Below, piece after piece: positions 1 to 8,684 of a stretch of 33,576 nucleotides of DNA. The position numbers and the translations under genes were made by a program. The stretch covers positions 1 to 33,576 of the forward strand of contig CAMRBL010000014.1 in assembly GCA_947040435.1 (NCBI GenBank), given 5' to 3'. The notes beneath the pieces are model-generated. The model did no database searches and had not been told where the DNA came from. It saw only the letters and a program-made list of their open reading frames with translations. Position 1 is the first letter of the stretch, and the number at the start of each line of letters is the position of its first letter. The stretch is from an uncultured Rikenellaceae bacterium. GTDB taxonomy: Bacteria; Bacteroidota; Bacteroidia; Bacteroidales; Rikenellaceae.

Positions 1-19
1 CGGTGTGTCGCTTTCTCAT
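1..19 (-). CDS. Possible 5' end of a gene running off the left edge
   Basis: An ATG on the minus strand at 19-17 opens a frame reading MRKRHT before the window ends. It is preceded by an AT-rich leader and by TATCTTTA (minus strand, 53-46), one base off the Bacteroidota -7 consensus TAnnTTTG. It lies just beyond the terminator at 146-195 and in the same orientation as the upstream gene, so a new transcription unit here makes sense. Six codons are far too few to name a product. Confidence 0.25.
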
Positions 20-145
20 AATTGATTCCCTCTAATTATTGACCTTAAAGATACGAATTTATATCTTAATATACTGTCTGAATTTTGGGGAGTATTATAA
101 TCTGTGAGGTAGATACATAGTTAATCTATTTTGTATGCTAATATA

Positions 146-195
146 AAAGAACGTGAATTATTATAATCTCCAGATTATAATAATTCACGTTCTTT
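146..195. terminator. Intrinsic terminator, 24-bp perfect stem
   Basis: The arms 146-169 and 172-195 are perfect reverse complements with a 2-nt CC loop. On the minus strand the hairpin follows the metallopeptidase gene by about 30 nt and is trailed by a short T-containing run. The symmetry would allow termination in both directions. Confidence 0.8.
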
Positions 196-223
196 ATCTT
201 TAAGATAAACTGTGTTAAGCTAA

Positions 224-1969
224 TTATGCTAGAGGTTTGCGAGGATCAGCAATATTGTCTAATTTAACACTTCCTGGTGTGTGAATCTGAATTCGTGCCT
301 TTGGAAGTGATACCTTTTCGCCTTTATATTCGATTTCACCCATCTCTTTACGAGAAAGTGACGTGTTTAGTTCATTGAAGAATGGGAATAAGTCTTCTCC
401 TACTGCTAAACTCATATCTTCGATTGTCTCATCCCATGTAAGTTGGCGCTTAGGATCGCTCTCCCAACGGTCATATTGAGTCATTCTCCATCTTGGGTAC
501 CATGTTGTACCATAAGTGTCGTCCATCATCTGCCAAATACACCAAATCTTACTCCAGTCAGCTCCTTTACCATACTCCTTGCTGTACTCCTTATCTTGAG
601 CATAGCGTGCGATGTCTAACGTTTTGAACTTCTCTGTTTTATAAAAGTTTTGGCAGTTTTTTGTCGCCTTATCAAGTAACTCAGGCTTGTACATAGCATC
701 TACTTTGCCTTGAAACCATCCTGCGTGCGCCTCTCCTTGATTGTGTAGTGGAGATTCACCAGCTTTTTCGCCTTTAGAGTTTGCAGGGCCACCAAGTGTA
801 TGTGCTAATTCGTGTGCGTAGATAGAGATAAGTCCCATATCGTCTAGGCTAATAATTCCATTCTCTTTAGGTTTGAATGCATTAACAGCCCAACCGCCGC
901 CGCCGCCAGCTGAGAGAATTAAGTACATTGGCTCTTTTGTGGGTGTAGATGGGATCCATTGACAAATTTGTTTTGTAATCTTTGGAAATTCAACTTCAAC
1001 ACACTTAAGTAACTTCGGGTTAATGTTTGGAGTGTAGAATACTACGATACCATCTGTTCCTCCCTCTAACTCAGGGTAGATAGCTCCACCTCCACCCATA
1101 GGCTGTGGTAGACGAGGTTCTCCTCCTACTGGTTTTTGATCTTCACATACCCAGCCAATCATATTGTCAATATTGTCGCTTTTGCTTTTGTTGAATTTTG
1201 CTTTGCTCTCTTCGTCCATTGATTTTGGTGCTCTAGCTACAAAGTCAGATACAGAACCACTTATAGCAACTCGTCCTTTACCAAACGCTCTGCGGGCTTG
1301 AATGGCAGAGCCATCTTTGCTTGTGTCGATAACTTCCCAGCTCTTGTCTAGTGACAATGTAGCGTAGTTCGAGTACTCTCCTTGTTGGTAGTTCTCCGTG
1401 AACTCCGCACCGAAAGCACGTGCCAACTCATTAATAGACCAATCTTTAATCTCTTCTTTTTTAATTGTAGACCCTAATATGATAAGTCCACCACCATTTT
1501 CAACATACTCGATAAGTGCCTCCTGCTCAGCTTTAGTATATACTGGTGCAGCTGCATCAGATTGTTGAGTAATAACAACATTATACTCGAAGTTTGGGTG
1601 CCATGCAAAAGGATATATTTTATTTTGAGGGTCAAATGGGATTCTTACTCTACACTTTCCATCAGGATCTAGTACAGTATTTAGAGATGCCTGCGATGAC
1701 ACTGTACGGTACCCTCTCTTTTGTAGAGTAGGTTGGATTCCCCATAAGTATGCGAATGAGCATTGGTGCGCAATATCTACAAGGATATTGTATCCATTGT
1801 CATTTTTGATGCCCTTGATAAGTTGTGGTTGGTACTGGCTGCCGATCTCAATAGGGAGCGTTTTACCTGCGTGCCATGCATCTGTGATTAGCTTGTTATT
1901 GTCTACTGGTGCTTCGGGAGCACAACTAGCTGAAATAATTGTTAATGCTAGTAGAAATAGTTTTTTCAT
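224..1969 (-). CDS. Secreted lipoprotein with GATase-like domain and HExxH metallopeptidase signature
   Basis: 581 aa. A lipoprotein signal peptide ends at Cys16 (IISASC), so the mature protein should be lipid-anchored outside the cytoplasm. Residues about 60-275 look like a DUF4350/ThuA-type glutamine-amidotransferase-like fold: ILVDIAHQ, then YTKAEQEALIEYVENGGGL before a glycine-rich turn. This is a resemblance by eye. The C-terminal half carries HELAH at 386-390, the classic zinc-binding HExxH, followed by GEAHAG with Glu413 placed to be a third ligand, as in gluzincin peptidases. A Gly-rich stretch (PMGGGG, then LSAGGGGGW) lies between the two parts. I do not recognise the family and it does not fit the M60 pattern well. 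It stands alone, divergent from the helicase gene. The substrate is unknown. Confidence 0.7.
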   Translation of the reverse strand: MKKLFLLALTIISASCAPEAPVDNNKLITDAWHAGKTLPIEIGSQYQPQLIKGIKNDNGYNILVDIAHQCSFAYLWGIQPTLQKRGYRTVSSQASLNTVLDPDGKCRVRIPFDPQNKIYPFAWHPNFEYNVVITQQSDAAAPVYTKAEQEALIEYVENGGGLIILGSTIKKEEIKDWSINELARAFGAEFTENYQQGEYSNYATLSLDKSWEVIDTSKDGSAIQARRAFGKGRVAISGSVSDFVARAPKSMDEESKAKFNKSKSDNIDNMIGWVCEDQKPVGGEPRLPQPMGGGGAIYPELEGGTDGIVVFYTPNINPKLLKCVEVEFPKITKQICQWIPSTPTKEPMYLILSAGGGGGWAVNAFKPKENGIISLDDMGLISIYAHELAHTLGGPANSKGEKAGESPLHNQGEAHAGWFQGKVDAMYKPELLDKATKNCQNFYKTEKFKTLDIARYAQDKEYSKEYGKGADWSKIWCIWQMMDDTYGTTWYPRWRMTQYDRWESDPKRQLTWDETIEDMSLAVGEDLFPFFNELNTSLSRKEMGEIEYKGEKVSLPKARIQIHTPGSVKLDNIADPRKPLA

Positions 1970-1991
1970 AGTTTATAGTTTTAGTGTAATA

Positions 1992-1999
1992 CAAATATA
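1992..1999 (-). promoter_or_regulatory. Candidate -7 promoter element for the metallopeptidase gene
   Basis: On the minus strand this reads TATATTTG, matching the Bacteroidota -7 consensus TAnnTTTG. It lies 23 nt upstream of the start codon. No convincing -33 TTG was found at the usual spacing. Confidence 0.4.
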
Positions 2000-2140
2000 G
2001 TATATTATATTAAAATTTTTTTAATATTGGGGCTTTTTATGGTTAAACAGACCTAAAAACTACCAGTAATATTATTAGCTCGGTGAAATTATATATTTAT
2101 TGATATTGTGAGTCGTGCAAAAAAAACAATAATGATTTAG

Positions 2141-2148
2141 TACCTTTG
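2141..2148 (+). promoter_or_regulatory. -7 promoter element of the helicase gene
   Basis: TACCTTTG matches TAnnTTTG. It overlaps an in-frame ATG at 2146, so that ATG cannot be used from this promoter. Translation therefore starts further down, best at 2188. The -33 element is not clear. Confidence 0.55.
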
Positions 2149-2187
2149 TATCTCAAAGCAATGCTGCTTATTAATTATACAATAATC

Positions 2188-3384
2188 ATGGATTTTGAAA
2201 CATTGGGAATAAACTCTACGCTAACAAGTCAACTCAATAAAGATAATATATCAGAGCCTACGCAGATTCAGCAGGTAGTTATACCTAAAATACTATCTGG
2301 AGTGAGTGTCCTAGCAACCTCGCAGACTGGAAGTGGTAAGACACTGGCATATCTACTGCCATTGGTACAGCTTCTAACTAAACCCAAAGTCGATAATCAA
2401 ATTCAAGCAGTCATTTTAGCTCCCACACGTGAACTCGCTCAGCAGATTGGCTCCGTGTGCGCTACGCTTTGTGAGGCTACAGAGCTTCTCTACACTGTAC
2501 TATATGGTGGAGTAGAGTATGCACCGCAAATTGAGTCACTTAGTCGCATGCCACATATTATAATCGCTACTCCTGGGAGAATGATTGATTTATTAGAACA
2601 GAACTCTTTTAAGATTAATGAGTTAAAATATTTTGTACTTGATGAGGTAGACCAAATGTTAGACCTTGGGTTTAGAGAGCCAATCGTTAACCTATCAAAG
2701 TTAAGAGCTAAGAGTGCTATGACGTTGTGTTTTTCGGCTACAGTGCCTGAGAAGGTGAGTAAAATAGTGTTGGAATTAGATGGTAACATTGAGAATATTG
2801 TTATCGATAATCAAAAATTAGCCGTTGAATTAATTGAGCAATATGGTTTTTTTGTGGAGCAACGTATGATGGATCCACTATTGCTTCACGTACTAAGGAG
2901 TGAAAAGCCTAAACATGCAATTTTATTTACACGCTCACGAAAAATGGCGGATAGACTAAAAAAAATACTTGTAGAGAATGATATGAGTGCGGAGGCTATG
3001 CATAGTGATCGCTCTCAGGCAGCGAGACAACATATTCTAGGGCGATTTAAATCTGGCGAGACGCAGATAATTGTTGCAACAGATCTGATTGCACGAGGTA
3101 TTGACGTTGAGAATGTAACACACGTAATTAACTATGGACTGCCTCAAGACCCAGAGCAATATATTCACCGTATAGGTCGGACAGGTCGTGCGGGTCGTGC
3201 GGGTCGGGCAATATCGTTGTGTTCTCCTCTTGAAAAAACACTTCTAGGAGCTACGTGTAAGCTAATGAAGCAGAACATACTTATGTCGACTAATCACCCT
3301 TATCAAACGGCGGAGCTTACCACAATGATGGCTCTAGTTGATGCGCCAGTAAAACAGCCTAAGGCAAAGAAAAAACATAGATAG
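2188..3384 (+). CDS. DEAD-box family ATP-dependent RNA helicase (RhlE-like, DEVD variant)
   Basis: 398 aa from the chosen start at 2188 (MDFETLGIN). An in-frame ATG at 2146 sits inside the promoter element, and its extra residues do not look like helicase. All core motifs are visible: Q-motif region (EPTQIQQ), motif I ATSQTGSGKT, Ia PTRELAQQ, Ib TPGRMID, II DEVD at residues 152-155, III SAT, V ATDLIARGID and VI HRIGRTGRAGR. The tail is short and basic (PKAKKKHR), as in RhlE-type helicases that act on rRNA or mRNA in the cytoplasm. Motif II is DEVD rather than DEAD, which keeps both catalytic acidic residues. Motif VI is encoded by a 9-bp tandem repeat at 3184-3210 (three Gly-Arg-Ala units). 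It is monocistronic and ends at the shared convergent terminator. Confidence 0.93.
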   Translation: MDFETLGINSTLTSQLNKDNISEPTQIQQVVIPKILSGVSVLATSQTGSGKTLAYLLPLVQLLTKPKVDNQIQAVILAPTRELAQQIGSVCATLCEATELLYTVLYGGVEYAPQIESLSRMPHIIIATPGRMIDLLEQNSFKINELKYFVLDEVDQMLDLGFREPIVNLSKLRAKSAMTLCFSATVPEKVSKIVLELDGNIENIVIDNQKLAVELIEQYGFFVEQRMMDPLLLHVLRSEKPKHAILFTRSRKMADRLKKILVENDMSAEAMHSDRSQAARQHILGRFKSGETQIIVATDLIARGIDVENVTHVINYGLPQDPEQYIHRIGRTGRAGRAGRAISLCSPLEKTLLGATCKLMKQNILMSTNHPYQTAELTTMMALVDAPVKQPKAKKKHR

Positions 3385-3459
3385 GGAACTTTAATTGAAA
3401 GTTGCAGAGGGTTTCCCCCTATACTATTTAGTAGTAAAAATATGCTTAGTAGCGAGAAT

Positions 3460-3524
3460 AATTAGCCTAAAATAGAAGGTCGGCTAGGGGAGTACCCTAA
3501 CCGACCTTTTATTTTAGGCTAATT
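3460..3524. terminator. Bidirectional terminator between convergent genes
   Basis: A 30-bp stem (3460-3489 with 3495-3524) has a 5-nt loop, one C-A mismatch and one G-U pair. It carries the GC core AGGTCGG/CCGACCT flanked by A- and T-rich tracts on both sides. It lies between the ends of the helicase gene (+) and the SIMPL gene (-), so it can serve both. Confidence 0.85.
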
Positions 3525-3543
3525 AAATATGTTTAATACAATA

Positions 3544-4251
3544 CTACTGTATAAACATGAATGTAGCAGCTACATTATGATTTACTTTAATCTTCTCGAA
3601 CTCTAATTTAGGTGCTGTTGCTGATACAGCTCCATCGTTCTGTACACCGCGAAATGCTGCATATTTAAAGCTTTGATTGCTATATGTACGATCAGTATCG
3701 CTTATGAAAATTATATTGCCTAATTTTACTTCAAGAGCCTCTGTTAGTAATGTAGCCTTCGCTTTTGCATTTTTAATCGCTAGTACTCTAACGTCATTAC
3801 GTAGTTTTTCTAAATCAGAATGAGAAACTCTATCTACATTCATATTAGATATACCTACTTGCTCTAGTGCTCTTACAGAGTTTGTTAGCTGCGATACACT
3901 ATTAAGCTCTAAACTATAGCTTTTAGTTGTACGAGCCTGATCTTTACGTAAGAACAACTCCTCTAGATTACTAGACATATCCTTGACAGTTAATTGCTTC
4001 TCTACATCAATACCAATCTTTTTAAGTGACTTTGCCATAGTAATTTCCATCTCTTCAACAGTTGTCTTTCCTTTTGTTGTCTCTTCGTTGATTGTGATGT
4101 CAAGATAGATAAGATTAGGCTCAACCTCTAGCTCTGCGTATCCACTAACGTCAATACTATTAGTTGTCTTTTCATTACTGTACTGTGCAGATGCACTTGC
4201 CATAAACAAAACCATTGCTACGGCTAAAATAGATGTGATTCTCTTCTTCAT
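3544..4251 (-). CDS. SIMPL domain-containing (DUF541) secreted protein
   Basis: 235 aa. A typical signal peptide (MKKRITSILAVAMVLFMASASA, cleaved before QYSN) sends it to the periplasm or outside. The mature part shows the DUF541/SIMPL pattern: IDVSGYAELEVEPNLIYLDI near the start, a helical middle (TVEEMEITMAKSLKKIGID) and LRNDVRVLAIKNAKAKATLL, which is the conserved A..A..KA region. Family members such as E. coli YggE form oligomers in the cell envelope. Their activity is not well defined, and oxidative-stress roles have been proposed. It lies upstream of the shared terminator at 3460-3524. The 133 nt separating it from rlmD, which contain a GC-rich structured patch, suggest separate transcription. 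Confidence 0.85.
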   Translation of the reverse strand: MKKRITSILAVAMVLFMASASAQYSNEKTTNSIDVSGYAELEVEPNLIYLDITINEETTKGKTTVEEMEITMAKSLKKIGIDVEKQLTVKDMSSNLEELFLRKDQARTTKSYSLELNSVSQLTNSVRALEQVGISNMNVDRVSHSDLEKLRNDVRVLAIKNAKAKATLLTEALEVKLGNIIFISDTDRTYSNQSFKYAAFRGVQNDGAVSATAPKLEFEKIKVNHNVAATFMFIQ

Positions 4252-4288
4252 AAAATTATTTTTTTAGTTTTACATAAACTTTATTTAA

Positions 4289-4378
4289 GTGCCCTGCGCA
4301 GGCGGCGGTGCGTTGTCGCACTGAACAAATTAATTTTCCATATGTTAAATATAATTATCCTGCGCGGGATAGCACCGA
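4289..4378. repeat. GC-rich structured patch between rlmD and the SIMPL gene
   Basis: In an otherwise AT-rich spacer there are two short GC-rich blocks. At 4289-4321 there is a perfect palindrome CCTGCGCAGG (4293-4302), then GTGCG-ttgt-CGCAC (4308-4321). Near 4362-4378 there is a related CCTGCGCGGG followed by GCACCG, which can pair with CGGTGC of the first block. It could be the rlmD terminator or a degraded repetitive element. No T-run of typical length follows. Confidence 0.35.
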
Positions 4379-4384
4379 ATAATT

Positions 4385-5794
4385 TTATCTTTTTTCTAAA
4401 AGTACAACATTCTCAACATGATGTGTATGTGGGAACATATCAACTGGCTGAACCTTTGTTACCTTGTAAAGAGAGTCGAAAATTGCAATATCACGAGCTT
4501 GTGTCGCTGGATTACAACTTACATATACAATCTTTGTTGGTTCTGCTCTGATTATAGTCTGAGCAACATCCTCATGGATACCTGCACGTGGCGGATCCAA
4601 TATGATAATATCTGGTTTCCCATTCTCACTAATAAAACTGTCATTCAAGATGTCCTTCATATCTCCAGCATAGAAGACTGTGTTGTCTATACCATTGATC
4701 TCAGAGTTAATCTTTGCATCCTCAATAGCCTCAGGAACATACTCAACACCAATAACTTTTGCAGACTGCTTTGCTACGAAGTTAGCTATCGTACCTGTTC
4801 CAGTATATAGGTCATAAACTACCTCAGAACCAGTAAGCCCAGCAAAATCTCTTGTAATCTTATATAGATTATAAGCCTGCTCAGAGTTTGTCTGATAGAA
4901 TGATTTTCCTCCAATTTTAAACTTCAGTCCCTCCATCTCCTCAAAAATGTGATCTTCACCTTTATATCCAATAACCTCTTGATCTCCATTAGAGTCATTT
5001 AGCTTTTTATTAACGATATATAGTAAAGATGTAATGTGAGGGAATTTCGTTGCAACGTAGTTCAATAAATTTTCTCTACGCTCGTCATCTTCGTATGCAA
5101 ACACCACGATAACCATAACATCACCCGTTGTACTTGTGCGAATAATCAAGTTGCGCATGAAGCCTGTATGTTCTCTTGCATTGTAGAAATCATACTCATT
5201 TTCTCTACAATAATCGGCAATAGCTAGTCTAATTTGATTCGAAGGATCGTCTTGCAACCAACATTTGTCTATGTTCAATACCTTGTCAAACATTTTAGGG
5301 ATGTGAAATCCTAGAGCAGGAGCGTTTTTAAACTCTATTTCTGAGTTAATCTCTTCGTATGTTAACCAACGTTTGTCAGCAAATGTATACTCTAATTTGT
5401 TACGGTAGAATGTAGTCTTTTCAGACCCTAATATTGAAGCTATCTCTGGAAGTTCAACTTTTGCTATGCGGCTAAGTTGGTCAAAAACTTGCTCTTGTTT
5501 AAGTTTTAACTGCTCGTTATAAGGGATATTCTGCCACTTACAACCTCCACAAACACCAAAATGTTCGCAAAATGGCTCACATCTAATAGGAGAAGGTGTT
5601 ACTAAGTTCACGATTGTACCCTCCATGAAACTCTTACGTTTACTTCTGATCTGTACGTCTACGACATCTCCCGGAACGGCAGATGGTACAAACACTACTA
5701 TATCATTATATTTCCCCATTGCTTTGCCTTCTGCTGCAAGCTTTGTAATCTCTAATCCTTCAATTAGAGGATAAACTTTTTTTTGCTTCCTCAC
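4385..5794 (-). CDS. rlmD: 23S rRNA (uracil-C5)-methyltransferase RlmD/RumA family
   Basis: 469 aa. An N-terminal TRAM RNA-binding domain (about residues 1-65) is followed by the iron-sulfur ligand pattern Cys76-x5-Cys82-x2-Cys85 (FCEHFGVCGGC), with a later Cys in NIDKCWLQ as the likely fourth ligand, as in RumA. The methyltransferase half has the AdoMet motif DLYTGTGTI, the DPPRAG motif and the nucleophile Cys427 in YVSCNP, with a C-terminal HHVENV. The family makes 5-methyluridine in 23S rRNA. Several paralogues (RlmD, RlmC, TrmA) share the fold; the Fe-S cluster excludes TrmA, but the exact target position is not certain. It is a single-gene unit on the minus strand. Confidence 0.9.
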   Translation of the reverse strand: MRKQKKVYPLIEGLEITKLAAEGKAMGKYNDIVVFVPSAVPGDVVDVQIRSKRKSFMEGTIVNLVTPSPIRCEPFCEHFGVCGGCKWQNIPYNEQLKLKQEQVFDQLSRIAKVELPEIASILGSEKTTFYRNKLEYTFADKRWLTYEEINSEIEFKNAPALGFHIPKMFDKVLNIDKCWLQDDPSNQIRLAIADYCRENEYDFYNAREHTGFMRNLIIRTSTTGDVMVIVVFAYEDDERRENLLNYVATKFPHITSLLYIVNKKLNDSNGDQEVIGYKGEDHIFEEMEGLKFKIGGKSFYQTNSEQAYNLYKITRDFAGLTGSEVVYDLYTGTGTIANFVAKQSAKVIGVEYVPEAIEDAKINSEINGIDNTVFYAGDMKDILNDSFISENGKPDIIILDPPRAGIHEDVAQTIIRAEPTKIVYVSCNPATQARDIAIFDSLYKVTKVQPVDMFPHTHHVENVVLLEKR

Positions 5795-5885
5795 TGTAAT
5801 TATGCTAAATTAATTTAAAAATTATTTTCTATTGTAATAATTGACCTGTAAAATCAAATGATAAGATCTTATAGGTCTAGTTGCG

Positions 5886-7043
5886 TTACTCTATTGTTTT
5901 GTCTTTTAACTCTTGTTTTAATCTCTTCTTTATCTTTCTAACTCCACATGATTTTCCAATAATAAAACCTAGTGAGAACGGGATAGAGAATAATACAACG
6001 ATAAAGATAATTAAATATATTAATATCTCACCTATAAACCCTGGTAGTTGAGCCATAATATTGTCAATATTGCTCTTTACCACCTCGTGGAGTTCTGTTA
6101 TTAGTGTTTTGCGTTGTTCTGCGACAAATATTTGAACCTCGCCTCGTTGATTATCAATATTTGCAAATAGGGTATTAATACTTGTATTCATGGTGATTAC
6201 CATCTCTGCAAATTGACCGTTAAGATCCGTTCCGATAACATTAATCAACTCAGGTGAGTGTTCTAATATAAGAGTTATTTTGTTGAAGTTTGAGGTCAAT
6301 GAGTCCAATTGCGACATTAATTTAATATCGAGACTATCTTGTTTCATCTTTATTGTAAATAGATCTTTTGACCAATCAATCTCATTACCATACTGTACAG
6401 AGTAGCCACTCATACGATCCGTAAGGTCTGACATAACCTCTGAAATAGAGCCTATTGATTGATTCAAGTCATCTCCATGACTCTGGACAAACTTGACCCA
6501 CTCTAGCATTAGACTCTCTGAAGTTATCTCTGTATCAGATATATTGTTTGCACTTCTCTGCTCATTTATAAACGAGTGCATAAGTTTATATCTATTAGAT
6601 GGAAGGATGTCAGATGATAGACTATCAATCTCTAGTAGTAGACCATTCGCAGACTCTCGTGCCATTGGCGTGTACTCTTCAAAAAGAAGTGAGTCGTGTG
6701 TCGCTTCCAGGGATACGGACATCCCTTTACATAGAGACCATATATTTAATAGGGCTACTTCTGTAACCGATTGGTAAACGGCTGCTGTTGCCGCAGATGT
6801 AGCACTTAGTTTCCATCTTGTTGCTCGAAGTTTAATGTCGAGGTTATCTGTCGAGTTTATTATTGAATCTGCTGCTGTTATGACGCTATGATTAAATGTA
6901 TTGTAAAATCCTCGAGTCATCATTCGAATTCTCTGCTCCTCTTTTGTTAGGGGAACATCTCCTGTGTCGATGCTGAATTTCAATAGAGAGCAACTCGAAA
7001 AGCTTGCAAGAATAAGTAGTAGTATAAGGTATTTTGTTTTCAT
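5886..7043 (-). CDS. Lipoprotein with long helical periplasmic part and C-terminal membrane helix, unknown function
   Basis: 385 aa from the start at 7043 (MKTKYLILLL). A longer in-frame ATG at 7070 falls within the promoter element and would spoil the signal peptide. A lipobox (ASFSSC) puts lipidated Cys at residue 18. The following 310 residues are Ser/Asp-rich and mostly helical, with heptad-like stretches (MKQDSLDIKLMSQLDSLTSN). Residues about 337-363 form a strong hydrophobic helix, and the last 20 residues are very basic (KIKKRLKQELKDK), as expected for a cytoplasmic tail. An N-terminal lipid anchor plus a C-terminal inner-membrane helix is an unusual topology. I do not recognise a family. 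It lies between rlmD, in the same direction, and the divergent MBL gene. Confidence 0.75.
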   Translation of the reverse strand: MKTKYLILLLILASFSSCSLLKFSIDTGDVPLTKEEQRIRMMTRGFYNTFNHSVITAADSIINSTDNLDIKLRATRWKLSATSAATAAVYQSVTEVALLNIWSLCKGMSVSLEATHDSLLFEEYTPMARESANGLLLEIDSLSSDILPSNRYKLMHSFINEQRSANNISDTEITSESLMLEWVKFVQSHGDDLNQSIGSISEVMSDLTDRMSGYSVQYGNEIDWSKDLFTIKMKQDSLDIKLMSQLDSLTSNFNKITLILEHSPELINVIGTDLNGQFAEMVITMNTSINTLFANIDNQRGEVQIFVAEQRKTLITELHEVVKSNIDNIMAQLPGFIGEILIYLIIFIVVLFSIPFSLGFIIGKSCGVRKIKKRLKQELKDKTIE

Positions 7044-7067
7044 ATTTTTCAAATTATAATAAGATGG

Positions 7068-7075
7068 CAAACTTA
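7068..7075 (-). promoter_or_regulatory. -7 promoter element for the lipoprotein gene
   Basis: The minus strand reads TAAGTTTG, matching TAnnTTTG, 25 nt upstream of the chosen start at 7043. It overlaps the alternative ATG at 7070 and so argues against that start. Confidence 0.5.
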
Positions 7076-7203
7076 GTCATAAAATATAACAATTATTGTG
7101 CTATATTTGAAAAAATAGTGAAACAGTTTGAATTTTATTATTATTGAGAGTTTAAAATAGAATCTCTATCGTAAACGTGTACTTAAAATATATAATATAT
7201 TAC

Positions 7204-7211
7204 TATCTTTG
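7204..7211 (+). promoter_or_regulatory. -7 promoter element for the MBL-fold/trmD unit
   Basis: TATCTTTG matches TAnnTTTG and ends 29 nt before the start codon at 7241. No clear -33 TTG was found. Confidence 0.5.
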
Positions 7212-7240
7212 TCTTTTATTAAACATATATAAGTGAAAAT

Positions 7241-7906
7241 ATGATAAAGATTGCAGTTCTTGTTTTTAATCCATTTCAAGAGAATACCTATATAATTAGT
7301 GATTCAACGGGAGAGTGTGCTATTATTGACGCAGGAAACTATGGTGATTCCGAAGACGAAAAATTAAAAAAATATATTGAAGAGAAGGGGTTGAAACCTA
7401 CGCTAATAATCAATACACATGGGCACGTTGACCATATGTTAGGGGTTGATTATGCTAAATCTCAATTCAATGCACCATTTGCACTTCATGGGGATGACAA
7501 CTTCTTAATTGAATCTGCTCAAACTCATGGAACACTATATGGTTTTAATGTTAAGAGTATTCCTAGCGTAGATATTGACATGTCGAAGATGAGTGAAATA
7601 TCATTTGGTGAGACTACATTGCAAATAATACATACGCCAGGACATACACCGGGGCATGTTTCTCTATTTGAGCCAAAATCAAAATCACTTTTTTGTGGTG
7701 ATACATTGTTCAAAGAGAGTATCGGGCGTACAGACCTACCGGGTGGGGATTATACATGGATAATGAAAAGTATCCTAGAGAGTATTGTCCCATTAGGTGA
7801 GGATGTAAATATATTCCCAGGGCATGGTCCTAAGAGTGATATTGGACATGAGACACGAAATAACCCATTTATCGTTGAGGTTGTACGTGGCGATGTAAAC
7901 TATTAA
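7241..7906 (+). CDS. MBL-fold metallohydrolase (glyoxalase II-like, YcbL type)
   Basis: 221 aa. The metal site is complete: the HxHxDH motif THGHVDH at residues 59-65, [13 protein letters not shown] with the next His, FCGDTLF with the bridging Asp, and FPGHGP with the last His. This is the glyoxalase-II-like branch of the metallo-beta-lactamase superfamily, which hydrolyses thioesters such as lactoylglutathione or related small substrates in the cytoplasm. The length fits the short YcbL group, which lacks the C-terminal glutathione-binding domain of true GloB, so the thiol substrate is uncertain. It ends 4 nt before trmD and is probably co-transcribed with it. Confidence 0.9.
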   Translation: MIKIAVLVFNPFQENTYIISDSTGECAIIDAGNYGDSEDEKLKKYIEEKGLKPTLIINTHGHVDHMLGVDYAKSQFNAPFALHGDDNFLIESAQTHGTLYGFNVKSIPSVDIDMSKMSEISFGETTLQIIHTPGHTPGHVSLFEPKSKSLFCGDTLFKESIGRTDLPGGDYTWIMKSILESIVPLGEDVNIFPGHGPKSDIGHETRNNPFIVEVVRGDVNY

Positions 7907-7910
7907 TGAT

Positions 7911-8588
7911 ATGCGTATAGATATTTTAACGGTAGTACCTGATCTTTTGTTTTCGCCATTAAATGAGTCAATTCTGAAACGCGCGCAAGCAAATGGGTTG
8001 GTTGAGATTCATATTCATAACATTCGTGACTATACAACAGATAAACATCGTAAAGTTGATGACTATCCTTTTGGGGGAGAAGCTGGAATGGTAATGAAAA
8101 TAGAGCCCATATTTAATTGTATCAATAAGTTGAAGCAGGAGAGAGAGTATGACGAAGTTATATATACATCTCCAGACGGCATAACATATAACCAAAAAGA
8201 GGCTAATAGATTATCAACATTGAATAATGTTATTATTCTGTGTGGACACTACAAGGGTGTTGACTATCGAGTTAGAGAGCACCTCATAACAAGAGAGATC
8301 TCGATTGGAGACTACGTGTTAACTGGAGGTGAACTTGCTGCTGCGATCATTACGGATAGTATTGTAAGGCTTGTTCCTGGGGCGATTGGCGATGAGGCTT
8401 CGGCTTTGACAGATTGTTTTCAGGACAATCTTCTCGCACCACCAGTATACACAAGACCCGCAGAGTTTAATGGGTGGCAAGCTCCTGAAGTTTTGTTGTC
8501 GGGAAATTTTGCGGCTATATCTAAATGGCAGGAAGATCAAGCTTTTGAGAGAACAGCTACTCTAAGACCAGATATGTTAGAGGAGTAG
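7911..8588 (+). CDS. trmD: tRNA (guanine37-N1)-methyltransferase TrmD
   Basis: 225 aa, the normal bacterial length. It transfers a methyl group from AdoMet to N1 of G37 next to the anticodon, which prevents +1 frameshifting. Diagnostic stretches are [12 protein letters not shown] at the start, [25 protein letters not shown] and [12 protein letters not shown], which build the SPOUT trefoil-knot AdoMet pocket, and the C-terminal [17 protein letters not shown]. The start follows the MBL gene after 4 nt. It is not next to rimM or rplS, its usual partners in Proteobacteria. Confidence 0.97.
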   Translation: MRIDILTVVPDLLFSPLNESILKRAQANGLVEIHIHNIRDYTTDKHRKVDDYPFGGEAGMVMKIEPIFNCINKLKQEREYDEVIYTSPDGITYNQKEANRLSTLNNVIILCGHYKGVDYRVREHLITREISIGDYVLTGGELAAAIITDSIVRLVPGAIGDEASALTDCFQDNLLAPPVYTRPAEFNGWQAPEVLLSGNFAAISKWQEDQAFERTATLRPDMLEE

Positions 8589-8609
8589 AGGGGTGTTCGT
8601 TGTGTTTGG

Positions 8610-8638
8610 TGTAGCTGCCCTTAGTGGGTGGTGCTACA
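8610..8638 (+). other. Hairpin in the trmD-lpxB spacer
   Basis: TGTAGC (8610-8615) pairs with GCTACA (8633-8638), and an inner GCCC/GGGT pairing extends the stem. No T-run follows, so this may be a weak terminator, an mRNA structure or chance. Confidence 0.25.
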
Positions 8639-8684
8639 TGATTGCAGGGGACAACTAAATAAACACGTTTTTAAATATATCACT

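Noticed and set aside
4418..4810. 130-residue plus-strand frame opposite rlmD
   Set aside because: The minus strand holds the catalytic Cys427 and AdoMet motifs of RlmD over the same bases.
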